Shown: positions 24,946 through 34,234, counted from the stretch's first letter. The stretch: DNA of 50,214 nt from Kribbella catacumbae DSM 19601 (GCF_000372465.1 NZ_AQUZ01000061.1:1-50214); one strand, 5' to 3'. Notes: generated by a model from the sequence alone, not told the origin. Made by a program: numbers and translations.

Positions 24946-25500
24946 ATGGCACTCACAGAGGTGTTCACGGGTGCGCACGGCACCCTCACACTGGCCAGCG
25001 AGGACACGCCGGAAGGCGCGGACGCGAAGGCCGTCGTCGACACGTTCGCGATCCAGACCGTCGGCCGGCTGAGCGACGTCAAGGTCCGCGTCGACACCGC
25101 GCTGAAGGAGTTCTACGAGGTCGGCCGCCGGCATCCGGTTTCGCTCAGTCCCGGCGACATCGGTATCTCCGGCACGGTCGGGCGGGCCTACGTGAACGGC
25201 GCGCTGCTGTTCCTGCTGCTCGGCCGGGGTGCGACGCCGACCGCGACACCGGAGCCCTATGTGCAGCCGACCTTCAGCATCACGCTGCGGCTGGCCGACC
25301 CGGCCAGGCCGGCCAACTCGCTCAGCCTGGAACTGGGCGGGGTGAAGTTCGCCAACTGGAGCTGGTCGCTGCCCGAGGACGAGTTCGTGATGGAGAACCT
25401 GTGCTTCAAGGCGCTGACCGTCCGGGTGGTCGACCGCGACGGTTCCGGCAGCGACGCGGGTGGCGGCGAGGCGCCGCCGACCAACGTCGCCTTTGCCTGA
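24946..25500 (+). CDS. Inner tail tube protein
   Basis: The 184-residue protein directly follows the sheath gene, as inner tube genes do. It is beta-rich: TEVFTGAHGTLTLASED, then IQTVGRLSDVKVRVDTALKE, FYEVGRRHPVSLSPGDIGIS and GTVGRAYVNGALLFLLLGRG. Family knowledge places it with phage and injection-system tube proteins that stack as hexamers with a beta-barrel lumen. The C-terminal 20 residues (Gly/Asp-rich) are probably flexible. The strong GTAAAGGACAGTC leader gives a usable ribosome binding site. Confidence 0.88.
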   Translation: MALTEVFTGAHGTLTLASEDTPEGADAKAVVDTFAIQTVGRLSDVKVRVDTALKEFYEVGRRHPVSLSPGDIGISGTVGRAYVNGALLFLLLGRGATPTATPEPYVQPTFSITLRLADPARPANSLSLELGGVKFANWSWSLPEDEFVMENLCFKALTVRVVDRDGSGSDAGGGEAPPTNVAFA

Positions 25501-25516
25501 GGGTGGGGACCGATCC

Positions 25517-25960
25517 ATGCTCACCGCCGACGACCTGCTGGCCGGCAGCGCGCTCACCCACGAGGTCGAGCTGCCGCCCGGCTCGCCGACCGGTGCCGTC
25601 ACGATCCGGCCGCTGACCGTCCGGGACGTGCAGCGGATCGCGCACGCTGCCCGGGACGACCGCGAACTCGCGGCCGGGCTGATGATCCAGCAGGCGCTGG
25701 TCGAACCGTCCCTGACGGTGGACCAGGCCGGGCGGTTGCCGGCCGGCCTGGCGCGATTCCTGGTCGACCGGATCAACGAGCTGAGCGGTATCGACACCCC
25801 GCGCGACCGGCTCGGCGAACTCGTCCAGACGCCACTGGCCAAAGCCTGCTTCGTGCTGGCGGACGAGTTCGGCTGGACACCGGAGGAGGTCAGCGCGATG
25901 ACCGTCGGCCAGATCCTGATGTACGTGGAGATGGCCGGGCGCAGCTCGGAGGTCGCCTGA
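25517..25960 (+). CDS. Tail-assembly-chaperone-like protein
   Basis: The 147-residue helical protein starts MLTADDLLAGSALTHEVELP and contains a beta segment with VTIRPLTVRDVQRIAHAARD, a pattern of phage tail assembly chaperones (the XkdN/gpG-like group). The C-terminus is helical (LADEFGWTPEEVSAMTVGQI). In phages this protein protects the tube or tape-measure protein before assembly. The start at 25517 is preferred because GGTGGGGACC precedes it; an upstream frame to 25460 would overlap the tube gene. Only one base separates its stop from the next start. Confidence 0.75.
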   Translation: MLTADDLLAGSALTHEVELPPGSPTGAVTIRPLTVRDVQRIAHAARDDRELAAGLMIQQALVEPSLTVDQAGRLPAGLARFLVDRINELSGIDTPRDRLGELVQTPLAKACFVLADEFGWTPEEVSAMTVGQILMYVEMAGRSSEVA

Positions 25961-25961
25961 G

Positions 25962-27245
25962 ATGACCAACCTGCCCGCCTGGCCGGCCGCCGCCTCTGTA
26001 GTTGCCTGGCGCAACGATTTGGCGCGCGCGACGGGCCGGCTGGATCAGACCGGCCCGGCCACGCGAGCGCTCTGTGCGGCCGCGTTCCCGCTCCCGTCCA
26101 TCCTGGCTGCACCGTTGCTGGCTGGGGTTCAGTCGATCCAGGCAGCCGAAACTCCTTGCCCTGTTGAGGAAAGCGAGCCTCGCAGGTCAGCTCGACGCAG
26201 GCGCGGCGGCGAATCTGCTCCGGAGATCGGCCCTCCGGCCGGCTCGACGGTGGAAGAACCTCGGAGCCGGCCCCGCCCTGAGCCGATGTCCGGGTGTGAG
26301 CCGCCGCTGGCGCGGGTCGCGGCCGGTGACGTGGCCGGATTGCTTCGGGAGGCGGTCAGCTGCCGGATCGGGGCTGAACCTGACGGGCTTCTCGACGTAC
26401 TGCGCCAGCCGCCACGCGTCGGTCGGCAAGCGCCGGCCGGACTGCTCGACCGCGTTCGTGAGCGCGAGCAGAGGCGGTCTGCAGGCGAGTCAGGGCGGCA
26501 GATGGAGGCGGATCTTGCGAAGGGGGCGGCGGCGCAGACGCGAGGTGCGGATGAGCGTGCCGTGCCGGCTGAGCGACCTAAAAGGCCTGGGCGGTGGCGC
26601 GGGGCTGAGGGGCAGGAAGAGGGGCGGAGGCGACTCGGCGCAGCTCAGCCTGGCGACGGTGGGTGGAGATCGTCGGCCGACGACGCATCCAGCCTGCCGG
26701 GCGATAGCGGGCCGGGGCAGGCGGGCGGTTCTCGGTCGGGCGGTGACCAGTCGGGCGATGGCCAGTCGGGCGATCGCCGGTCGGGCTGGCCGAGCAGAGG
26801 GTCTGGGCGGCCAGGCGACGAATGGTTGGAGCGGTCGGCGCAGCAGAGGCAGCCGGATGATGACCGCCGGCCCGTCGGCAGCAGGCCACGGCCGTTGGTC
26901 CGTGCTGGGTTGGCGCAGTCGGGTGGTGAAGGGCTAGGGCGGTTCGACAGCTCGGCGCTGCCGGTTGATGGCGGGCGAGCCCGTGGCCGCGGTACAGAGC
27001 CTGCCGCGGGAGCGGGCGCCCGGAGTGCGGAGCCTGCTGCGGAGGGCGATGAGCGGGCGGCGTACGGGCACGGTGCGGATGCGGGGTCTCGCGTTGAGGG
27101 GCCGGATGTGTTGCCGGGGGCGTGGGCTGACGACTCGCCGATGGTGGAGCGGCCGGTAGCAGCTGGATGGGACGACGTGGAGGTCGAGCGCGTGCTGGAG
27201 CGGGTGCTGGGGGATGCGGCGCGGCGGCATGGGATCGAGGTGTGA
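25962..27245 (+). CDS. 427-residue mostly disordered cluster protein, unknown
   Basis: The first 55 residues are ordinary and helical (PAWPAAASVVAWRNDLARAT). Most of the rest is rich in Gly, Ser, Arg, Pro, Glu and Asp, including a run of SGGDQSGDGQSGDRRSG-type units encoded by near-repeats around 26730-26790. The last 25 residues return to a clean amphipathic helix ending VLGDAARRHGIEV. The pattern is two short ordered ends joined by a long flexible linker. Between about 26150 and 26300 another frame shows codon use closer to its neighbours, so a frameshift cannot be excluded. Its location between the chaperone and adapter genes is where a tape-measure gene often lies. Confidence 0.55.
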   Translation: MTNLPAWPAAASVVAWRNDLARATGRLDQTGPATRALCAAAFPLPSILAAPLLAGVQSIQAAETPCPVEESEPRRSARRRRGGESAPEIGPPAGSTVEEPRSRPRPEPMSGCEPPLARVAAGDVAGLLREAVSCRIGAEPDGLLDVLRQPPRVGRQAPAGLLDRVREREQRRSAGESGRQMEADLAKGAAAQTRGADERAVPAERPKRPGRWRGAEGQEEGRRRLGAAQPGDGGWRSSADDASSLPGDSGPGQAGGSRSGGDQSGDGQSGDRRSGWPSRGSGRPGDEWLERSAQQRQPDDDRRPVGSRPRPLVRAGLAQSGGEGLGRFDSSALPVDGGRARGRGTEPAAGAGARSAEPAAEGDERAAYGHGADAGSRVEGPDVLPGAWADDSPMVERPVAAGWDDVEVERVLERVLGDAARRHGIEV

Positions 27246-27248
27246 GGG

Positions 27249-27788
27249 ATGCGGCCGATGCTGGCGGGGACCGAATTGCCGCAGGTGCAGGAGATCGGGA
27301 CGAGCGATCGACGCGCGCTGGCCGAGCACAAGCCGGTGGGCAAGGACGGCAGCTTGTTGCAGAACCTCGGACGGGCGCCGACGACCGTCACCGTCACCGG
27401 GGTCGCGACCGATCCGGCGGCACTGGAGCTCGTCGAGACATTGAAGAAGGAGCTGCGGACCGGGGTGGCCGTGCCGTTCGTCGCGGACATCACCACCGAC
27501 TGTGCGATCGATGCGGTGCTGATCGACGACCTCCAGGTCCGGCAGCTGGCCGGGAAGCCGGGGCGGTTCGGCTATGTGCTGACGTTGCACGAGTTCATCG
27601 AGCCGGTCGAGCCGGCCGGGGTGGATCCGCTCGACGCGGACATTCTCGGTGACGCGGTCGACCAGCTGGGCGGAGTACTGGACGGGCTCGATCTCGCGGT
27701 GCCGTTCGCGACCGGGCTGGAGCGGTTCGTCGATCCGCTGACCGAGCTGCTGGGGCGGCTGACCAAGTTCAAGGCAGACCTGCCGTAA
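27249..27788 (+). CDS. Tube-baseplate adapter, DNA-circularisation-protein N-terminal type
   Basis: The 179-residue protein carries a domain of about 120 residues (LQNLGRAPTTVTVTGVATDP; VPFVADITTDCAIDAVLIDD; RFGYVLTLHEFIEP) resembling the N-terminal domain of Mu gpN-like DNA circularisation proteins, which join tail tube and baseplate. The remaining 55 residues are leucine-rich and helical. The same domain recurs at the head of the giant protein two genes downstream. The start codon lies four bases after the stop of the previous gene. This assignment is by pattern, not alignment. Confidence 0.72.
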   Translation: MRPMLAGTELPQVQEIGTSDRRALAEHKPVGKDGSLLQNLGRAPTTVTVTGVATDPAALELVETLKKELRTGVAVPFVADITTDCAIDAVLIDDLQVRQLAGKPGRFGYVLTLHEFIEPVEPAGVDPLDADILGDAVDQLGGVLDGLDLAVPFATGLERFVDPLTELLGRLTKFKADLP

Positions 27789-27818
27789 CCGAAACAAACC
27801 CAGGGGGAGACGAGGACC

Positions 27819-28235
27819 ATGGCTGAGGAGAACCTGTTCGAGCAGCTCAAGGCGGTGCTGGCGGACTTCAAGAGCTTCCTGGACGCCAACGTGCCGACGA
27901 TCAAACCGGCGATCCAGGCGATCGCGTCGCTGGTTCCACAAGTGAACGATCTGCTCGATCTGCTGGTCGAATTGTTGAACAAGCTGAAGACCGAGCTGGA
28001 GAACCTGGACGTCAGCACGATCCCGGGGCTGGCCGAGGTGGCGGCGTTCACCGGCAAGATCCCGGCCCTGCTGGACGCGGCGAAGAAGCTGCTGCCGAAC
28101 GAGACCGCGAGCATCGAGTCGATCGCCGATGTCGCCGACGTGGTCACCGGGCTGCCGAGCGTCGATGCCGTGAAGGCCGAGATCCTGACCCTGATCGCCG
28201 GCATCGTCGCGCACCTGAACAGCCTGAAGGCCTGA
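27819..28235 (+). CDS. All-helical 138-residue cluster protein, unknown
   Basis: The protein is predicted to be nearly entirely helical with repeated amphipathic segments: NLFEQLKAVLADFKSFLDAN, LLDLLVELLNKLKTELENLD, and DAVKAEILTLIAGIVAHLNS. There are no cysteines and no membrane segments. It has a good ribosome binding site (GGGGGAGACGAGG). It sits between the two genes that share the adapter domain. A very short tape-measure or assembly factor is possible. A 138-residue helix would span only about 20 nm, so if it is a ruler the particle would be short. Confidence 0.75.
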   Translation: MAEENLFEQLKAVLADFKSFLDANVPTIKPAIQAIASLVPQVNDLLDLLVELLNKLKTELENLDVSTIPGLAEVAAFTGKIPALLDAAKKLLPNETASIESIADVADVVTGLPSVDAVKAEILTLIAGIVAHLNSLKA

Positions 28236-28239
28236 CGAC

Positions 28240-31200
28240 GTGGTCCGGCCGATGCTGGGAGACCTCGAGCTGGAACAGGTCCAGCTGGTCGAGACCGGTG
28301 AGGACCAGGTGGTCACCCGCCACCCGGTCCCCGGGCTCGAGGGGGACTTCCTGCAGGACCTCGGCCGGCGTGCCGCCCGGGTCAGGCTGACCGGAATGCT
28401 GACGGCGGCCGAGACGCTGCCGCACCTGGCCGAGCTGCGCAAGGCGTTCCACGCGGGCGAGCCGGTCGCGTTCGTCTCCGACATCACCTCGGCGACGGTC
28501 GTCGACCGGGTGCTGATCGAACGGATGGATGTCCGCGAGGCGGCCGGGCGGCCGAACGCTTTCGAGTACCGCTTCGCGCTCCGGGAGTTCCTGCCGGCCG
28601 AGAAGATCGACACCGAAGACGTGATCATCCCGCCGCCGCCCCCGCCCGACGTGGAGACCGGCAAGCTGTCGGTGACGGTGGTCGTGGAAGGCGATCCGGC
28701 CTTCGACATGGACCGGGTGAAAGTGACGGTGCACGGCCTCGAGGCCGAGTCGGCCAAGGACCTGAACCGCGTACTGACCAACCGGATCCGGCCGGACGTG
28801 TGGTTCGAAGACCCGTTTCCGGCCGGGCAGTACACCGCCGACGCACTGGTCGACGACACCGCGACCCCGACCGGCCAGCGCGAGGTACTGACCGGTTCGG
28901 CGACGGTCCGGGTGCAGGACGGGCAGGTCGCCGCGGTGACGATCGTGCTGCGTCGCGGCGCGAAGGTCGGCACGGTGTTCGCGATCCACTTCCGCTTCGA
29001 CAAGGCTTTCGTCGAGCCGTGCATGCGACACGTGCTGCAGGCAACCGCGGCGTACTCCGACCGGCATCCTGACGAGCTGCTGGTGATCTCCGGACACACG
29101 GATCTGGTCGGCTCACCGGCGTACAACCAGGCCTTGTCGGAGCGGCGTGGGCGGGCGACGTACGCGATGCTCACGTTCGGCAGCGATCCACAGAAGTCGA
29201 TCGCCGAGTGGAACGAGTTGCGCAAGGAGCGGCCGAGCGGCACGATCACCACCGTCCGGGACAGCTGGGGGACGCGCGAGATCCAGCACATGTTGCAGGA
29301 CCTCGGCCGGTACCTCGGCAATGTCGGCAAGACGTCCGGCGAGGACGCGACCCTCACCGACGCGGCGATCCGGAAGTTTCAACGCGACCACGGGCTCGCC
29401 GACGACGGGATCGTCGGCGACGGCACCTGGCCGGTGCTCATCGAGGCCTACCTCGGGCACGAACCGCTCAACCTGCCTGCGGCCCGGCTGATGGCGAACA
29501 AGAACACCGCAGGGTGCGACTCCGGCCCGCTGCGCTGGGTCGGCTGCAACGAACAGGACCCGGTATTCGTCACGGAGAACGCCTGGCGGCCGAACCGGCG
29601 TACCGAGCTGATGTTCGTCCACGAGCCGGTGATGCCGTGCCAGGTGCCGAAACCAGTCACGCTCGACCTCGTCCCGGACGGCGCCGGCGGCGGTGGCTGG
29701 TGCCTCGACGACGGTACTGCGACCGCTGTCGACTGCTTCGTCGTCCCCTGGGACGAGGCTTGCCCGACCGGTGCGCCGGACCCCAAGCGCCCCTGGTGCC
29801 GCAAGCCGGCCGAGCAGGGCTCCTTCGTTGTCCAAGGCAAGATCCGCTTCGAGGACGGCACGCCCTTCCTCGGCAAGTACATCCTCACCGCGGCCGACGG
29901 CGAGTACATGGACAACGAGGCCCCGAAGACCGCGGGCGCCACCCCCGCCGGTACGCCGAACCAAGGCCGGACCAAGGACGACGGAACCTTCAAGTACAAC
30001 CAGCAGAAGGGCCCAGGCACCTTCAGCATCGAGGTAGACGGGCCCTTCGTGGTCAGCGCCGGGACCCAGTCCCTCGATGACGTCAAGGGCAACGCTGTCT
30101 GCTTCCGCTTGGACGGTTCCGCCGACGCCGACATCATCGTGGTCGACCGCGCCGTCGCGTTCGTCCAGCCCAGCATCGTGCTGGATGCTCCGGTGAATCC
30201 ACCGGCGCCACCGCCACCGACGCCGACGGTGACCTCCCCGGACGTCGTGGTGGTGAAGAAGCCACAGACCAGTCCAGCACGCCGGCCGGTCGTACTGAAG
30301 TCGTCCACGGCGTTCACCGGTAGCGGCAAGCTGACCATCTCCAAGGCAGGCCCGATCGAGTACTTCGACGCAGTCACCGCAGGCAACCGAGTGGTGGACG
30401 GCGCGGTGTTCACGAGTGCGCAACTGCAGGCCGGGGTGACGATCTTCGCCGCGGGTGCAAAGGCGAGCGACAAGCTGGGCGACGTCGTGCTGACGTTGAG
30501 CCTCACCGTCGACGGTAAGAAGGGCCTGTCAGCGAAGAAGGCGATGACGGCCGTCGAGTTGACTCTCGACCTGCATGCGAGCCGGACCGCGAAGACGAAG
30601 GATCCGGCGGCGCTGACCGCGGCCGTGAAGATGAACCCGGGCCGGTTCGTCCATCTGCAGGACGGTGGGTTCCATCACGGCCGGGCAATGCTCACGGTCC
30701 GTCCACCCAAGCCGGCCGGCTTCACCGGAACCCTTGTACTCCGCGCGCTCGACTCCGCGGACCCCACTCCACGGGAGAGGTTGTTCGCGGCAGCTGACGA
30801 AGTCGCCGCGGCCGGTCAGGCCTCCCTGGGCACCTCGACCAAGCTGGCCAGCCCGTTCCCGGCCGCGGGAACGAAGTTCTGGGTGGAAGGCGCCCGGGTC
30901 AGCGCGGGTCTGCGCGACTGCGGGTTCCAGCTCGGCATCGACGGGCTGGAGCCGGACGGCGACCGCGTCGCTCTCACCGTCGTCCAGTTCAGCAACCTGC
31001 GGGCCACGGTCCCGGCCACCCAGCCACGGACGGCCAGGCTGGCCAACGGCCCGGCGGCGGACCACCCCTTCACGGTCGCCGCCGCGCAGACCTTCGAGGA
31101 GGATCCGACCCTCAACGTGCCGCTGCCTTTGCTGGAGAACTCGGTCCTGGCCGCCGCCCCGGTGCAGCTGAGCGTCGACGTCGCACCCGCTGGTACGCCG

Positions 31201-32325
31201 GTCAGCTGGGGTGCCCAACGCGCGAGTGGCATCGCAGCGGCCAGTGGCGGCGACGACGCGGCGGCGATCGTCAACCTGCACCCGAAGGGGTCCGCTCCCA
31301 CCGTCACGGTTGCTGTAGGCAACGATCGGCGCGCGACCCTGCTGGCGAACAACACCGGGACCTTCCACGTCCGGCCGTTCGTCGACGGCAACGGCAACGG
31401 CAGGTTCGAGCACACAATCGATCGCGAACCGAACATCGTGCTGAACCTGGTGCTCGGCCGCGCCACCCTGTTCAAGGATGACTCGGTGGCGACCGCGGCG
31501 AACTTCACCGCCACCCCAGTAGCCGGCAGCGGTATCAACGTCCGGTCCGGGATCTTCGACGTGACCAGCCCCGGCACCGCGGCGATCCACATGATCGCCC
31601 AGGTCGACCTCGTCACCGGCGGTTCGGCCGGTCGCCGGGTGTCCAACCAGTTCTTCGGCGGCTGGATCAACAACATGACCGGCCCGACCACCTTCTCCCC
31701 GACCTACACCGATGCCTCGGTGGTGCCCAACGTCGTCCATCCGTCGCCGTCGGTCTTCTGCTCCAACCGCACCGACGCGACTGGTGCGGCCACCACCTTC
31801 CTGCCCGGCGACCCGGCACCGGTGATCGTCGCACCGCCGATCCTGGACTCAGGCCGCGGCTCGGTGGGCACAGGTGGCGACTCGGCCGCCCTCGGGCAGA
31901 GCAGGATCCGCCTGCCCCGGACCGCACTCGCCGTCGGCGAGCGCTGGATCGTCGAGGCCGTGGACAGTCCCGGCTCCTCGGCGCGCGGCACCCATCCGCT
32001 GCCCGCGAGCGGGCAGCTGACCGCGTTCGTGTTCCAGATCCGCTTCAACTGCAACCTGTCGCTGTGGACCAACCTGAGTGCGGCGAGCACGCCCACCGTG
32101 CACCCGGCGAACCGCCTGTACAGCGTGCTGCACCGCCTGGTGTGGCAGATGGACGGACGATGGACCATCAACCCAGGGACGGGCGCGATCACCGTGGCGA
32201 CCGCGCCGTCGACCAGGATCACCGCGCGGACCAAGACCTCGCCGGCCGTCGCGGCGGTCTCGACCACGGTCGAAGTACGGCCTCCGAGCGCGGTACCACT
32301 GCTGGCAAGGGACGGACGAGCATGA
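28240..32325 (+). CDS. 1361-residue adapter-OmpA-peptidoglycan-binding fusion protein
   Basis: Residues 1-120 form a second copy of the adapter domain (FLQDLGRRAARVRLTGMLTA; VAFVSDITSATVVDRVLIER). A proline run at 131-136 leads to beta-rich text, then an OmpA-like domain (about 248-312: IHFRFDKAFVEPC, ISGHTDLVGS, NQALSERRG). A PG_binding_1 domain follows (about 345-405: KFQRDHGLADDGIVGDGTW), then a cysteine-bearing stretch (GCDSGPLRWVGC) and more than 800 residues of Ig-like beta sandwiches. It starts with GTG four bases after the previous gene. I infer that the adapter domain anchors the long passenger to the tail base, with the two wall-binding domains contacting peptidoglycan. A cargo or effector role is equally possible. 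Confidence 0.85.
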   Translation: MVRPMLGDLELEQVQLVETGEDQVVTRHPVPGLEGDFLQDLGRRAARVRLTGMLTAAETLPHLAELRKAFHAGEPVAFVSDITSATVVDRVLIERMDVREAAGRPNAFEYRFALREFLPAEKIDTEDVIIPPPPPPDVETGKLSVTVVVEGDPAFDMDRVKVTVHGLEAESAKDLNRVLTNRIRPDVWFEDPFPAGQYTADALVDDTATPTGQREVLTGSATVRVQDGQVAAVTIVLRRGAKVGTVFAIHFRFDKAFVEPCMRHVLQATAAYSDRHPDELLVISGHTDLVGSPAYNQALSERRGRATYAMLTFGSDPQKSIAEWNELRKERPSGTITTVRDSWGTREIQHMLQDLGRYLGNVGKTSGEDATLTDAAIRKFQRDHGLADDGIVGDGTWPVLIEAYLGHEPLNLPAARLMANKNTAGCDSGPLRWVGCNEQDPVFVTENAWRPNRRTELMFVHEPVMPCQVPKPVTLDLVPDGAGGGGWCLDDGTATAVDCFVVPWDEACPTGAPDPKRPWCRKPAEQGSFVVQGKIRFEDGTPFLGKYILTAADGEYMDNEAPKTAGATPAGTPNQGRTKDDGTFKYNQQKGPGTFSIEVDGPFVVSAGTQSLDDVKGNAVCFRLDGSADADIIVVDRAVAFVQPSIVLDAPVNPPAPPPPTPTVTSPDVVVVKKPQTSPARRPVVLKSSTAFTGSGKLTISKAGPIEYFDAVTAGNRVVDGAVFTSAQLQAGVTIFAAGAKASDKLGDVVLTLSLTVDGKKGLSAKKAMTAVELTLDLHASRTAKTKDPAALTAAVKMNPGRFVHLQDGGFHHGRAMLTVRPPKPAGFTGTLVLRALDSADPTPRERLFAAADEVAAAGQASLGTSTKLASPFPAAGTKFWVEGARVSAGLRDCGFQLGIDGLEPDGDRVALTVVQFSNLRATVPATQPRTARLANGPAADHPFTVAAAQTFEEDPTLNVPLPLLENSVLAAAPVQLSVDVAPAGTPVSWGAQRASGIAAASGGDDAAAIVNLHPKGSAPTVTVAVGNDRRATLLANNTGTFHVRPFVDGNGNGRFEHTIDREPNIVLNLVLGRATLFKDDSVATAANFTATPVAGSGINVRSGIFDVTSPGTAAIHMIAQVDLVTGGSAGRRVSNQFFGGWINNMTGPTTFSPTYTDASVVPNVVHPSPSVFCSNRTDATGAATTFLPGDPAPVIVAPPILDSGRGSVGTGGDSAALGQSRIRLPRTALAVGERWIVEAVDSPGSSARGTHPLPASGQLTAFVFQIRFNCNLSLWTNLSAASTPTVHPANRLYSVLHRLVWQMDGRWTINPGTGAITVATAPSTRITARTKTSPAVAAVSTTVEVRPPSAVPLLARDGRA

Positions 32326-33212
32326 GCCAGACACCGGTCATCTCCGAGATCGCGGCCGCCGGCCTGATCGTGTACGTCCGGGTCGAGTCCCGGCAGTTCG
32401 GGTCATGGCAGCCCGGCGCCGACGGCTTGCTGGAGCGGACGGGCACGCTCGACTTACGACTGCTCGAGGTGCTCCAGGGGAGGTTGACCGACCCGGTCGG
32501 GGAGGTTGTGCAGATCGCCGTGGCCGAGCGGGGTGGGGAAGACACGGTTCTCGACTACTACGGCCTCTGGTCGCAGGTGAGCACGGAGGCCGGGTCGGAG
32601 CTGGCCGGTCTGTGCGACGGGAGTACGCAGGATCTGGCCAGCCAGCTCACAGAGGAGCACTGCAGCAGCCTTCAGCCCGCGGCGTCGGTGCTGCCTGACC
32701 TGCGGCTCGCGCTCGAGTTGCGCGCCCGCCACCTCACAGCCGACCAGATCCTCGCGGAGGCGGGGCGGTTGCGGGCCGAGGGTGGTGCCCGGTTCGCACG
32801 GTTCGTCTGGGTGCAAGTGCGGGAGGCGGTCGTCAGCGCACCGGACCGGTTCGACGTCCTGATGCGGATCGCCGAGGATCCCGCCACCCGGACCGATGCT
32901 CAGGACGCCTATCTCCGGGCGGCCTACGAAGACGACAGCGTCACGGAGTCGCTCGATACCGGGCAACGCGCGCGGCTGGCCAGAGCCATGTTCCGGACCG
33001 CGCTCGACCCAGCTCAGCGGGAGCTCCGGGAGCATCTGCTGACCACGTTCCTGCCGAACCTGGTCGAGGCGCCCCAACCGCTGTCCAGTACCGAGGTGTT
33101 CGACGAGCGGCCCGAGCTGGCCGAGCAGGTCCGTACGGATGAGGCCGACGAGAGCACTTCTGCGTACGGCGAGCGGCTGAGCCGGTGGCTGTCGACCGAA
33201 GAAGGTGTCTGA
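32322..33212 (+). CDS. Cluster protein of 296 residues, unknown
   Basis: It starts at an ATG overlapping the stop of the giant gene (ATGA), which decides the start against a longer frame running back into that gene. The N-terminus is beta-like (AAAGLIVYVRVESRQFGSWQ). The middle and C-terminus are helical with many Arg, Glu and Leu (RLRAEGGARFARFVWVQVRE; RARLARAMFRTALDPAQREL). No known domain is recognised. Its tight coupling with the giant gene upstream and the hub gene 2 bases downstream suggests an assembly or baseplate role. Confidence 0.75.
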   Translation: MSQTPVISEIAAAGLIVYVRVESRQFGSWQPGADGLLERTGTLDLRLLEVLQGRLTDPVGEVVQIAVAERGGEDTVLDYYGLWSQVSTEAGSELAGLCDGSTQDLASQLTEEHCSSLQPAASVLPDLRLALELRARHLTADQILAEAGRLRAEGGARFARFVWVQVREAVVSAPDRFDVLMRIAEDPATRTDAQDAYLRAAYEDDSVTESLDTGQRARLARAMFRTALDPAQRELREHLLTTFLPNLVEAPQPLSSTEVFDERPELAEQVRTDEADESTSAYGERLSRWLSTEEGV

Positions 33213-33214
33213 TC

Positions 33215-34234
33215 GTGTTGCGGCCGGCGTACCGGATCGTTGTCGGGGACAAGGTTGTCGATACGACGGTCGAGGCGAAGGCCAGTACTGCGATCGAGGT
33301 GATCGTGCGACTGGATCTCGATACGCCGGCCGACTCGGTGACGTTGCGGCAGGGGCAGGTCGGGGGATTGCGGGCGCAGCCGGGTGATGACCTGTCGATC
33401 GATCTCGGGTACGCCGATGAGGATCAGCTCGTCCGGGTGCTGACCGGGAGTGTGGTCGCCGTCGAGCCCGGGTTGGAGACGAAGCGGATCACCGGGCACT
33501 CGGGTGGCGACAAACTACTCAGAGCCTTTGTGGACAAGACCTTCGAGGACACCACAGCCGGCGACATCGTGCGGGCGCTGGCCGCCGAGGCGGGTCTGGA
33601 GGTGGACACGGTCGAGGACGGGCCACCGTTCCCGGCGTACGTGATCGATGGGCGGCGGCCGGTGGCACGGCATCTGCGCGATCTCGCCTATCTGGCGGGG
33701 TTCGACAGCTATCTGACCGCCGACGGCAAGTTGGTCTTCGAGGGGTTCACGGGGAATCGGACCGTGCACAAGCTGAAGTACGGCGAACACGTGTTGCACG
33801 CCGAGCTGCGGCGGATCCGGCCGCGGGCAGGGACCGTGCAGGTGTGGGGCGACAGTCCTGGCTCGGGAGGCGACGAGTCGTGGGCCTGGCTGACCAAGGA
33901 CTTCGGCCCACGACACGGGTCGGCCGGTACCACGAAGCCGATGCTGCTGATCCAGCGACCGGCCGTCCGGACCAGCAAGCTCGCTGCCGCGGTCGCGGCT
34001 TCGGCCGTCGAGACCTTGACGGAGCAGGCCTTGCACGGGCGGGTCCGGATCCAAGGGCGGCCGCAGTTGTTCCTCGGCGATCTGATCCGGCTGGAAGGCT
34101 TTCCGGCCAAGGCTGGAGTCGACGAGCTGGAAGGGACGTACCAGGTCCGCGGCGTCAGGCATCACCTGACCAAGGCCGCAGGGCTGATCACCGACGTCGA
34201 GTTCCGCAGTCTTCAGGGGGTGGCAGCACCGTGA
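33215..34234 (+). CDS. gpD-like hub protein (phage late control D / VgrG-like)
   Basis: The 339-residue protein has the central hub fold pattern: an N-terminal beta domain (RIVVGDKVVDTTVEAKASTA; DDLSIDLGYADEDQLVRVLT; GSVVAVEPGLETKRITGHSG), a middle segment TTAGDIVRALAAEAGLEVDT typical of gpD/Mu gp44 hubs, and a C-terminal barrel (FLGDLIRLEGFPAK). It should sit between tube and spike. The start is a GTG at 33215, two bases after the upstream stop, with GAAGGTG upstream. Its end overlaps the spike gene by four bases (GTGA). Confidence 0.85.
   Translation: MLRPAYRIVVGDKVVDTTVEAKASTAIEVIVRLDLDTPADSVTLRQGQVGGLRAQPGDDLSIDLGYADEDQLVRVLTGSVVAVEPGLETKRITGHSGGDKLLRAFVDKTFEDTTAGDIVRALAAEAGLEVDTVEDGPPFPAYVIDGRRPVARHLRDLAYLAGFDSYLTADGKLVFEGFTGNRTVHKLKYGEHVLHAELRRIRPRAGTVQVWGDSPGSGGDESWAWLTKDFGPRHGSAGTTKPMLLIQRPAVRTSKLAAAVAASAVETLTEQALHGRVRIQGRPQLFLGDLIRLEGFPAKAGVDELEGTYQVRGVRHHLTKAAGLITDVEFRSLQGVAAP

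Noticed and set aside
26934..29357. Long minus-strand open frame (over 800 codons) opposite the cluster
   Set aside because: High-GC DNA gives long antisense frames; this one lacks domains and lies under well-supported plus-strand genes.
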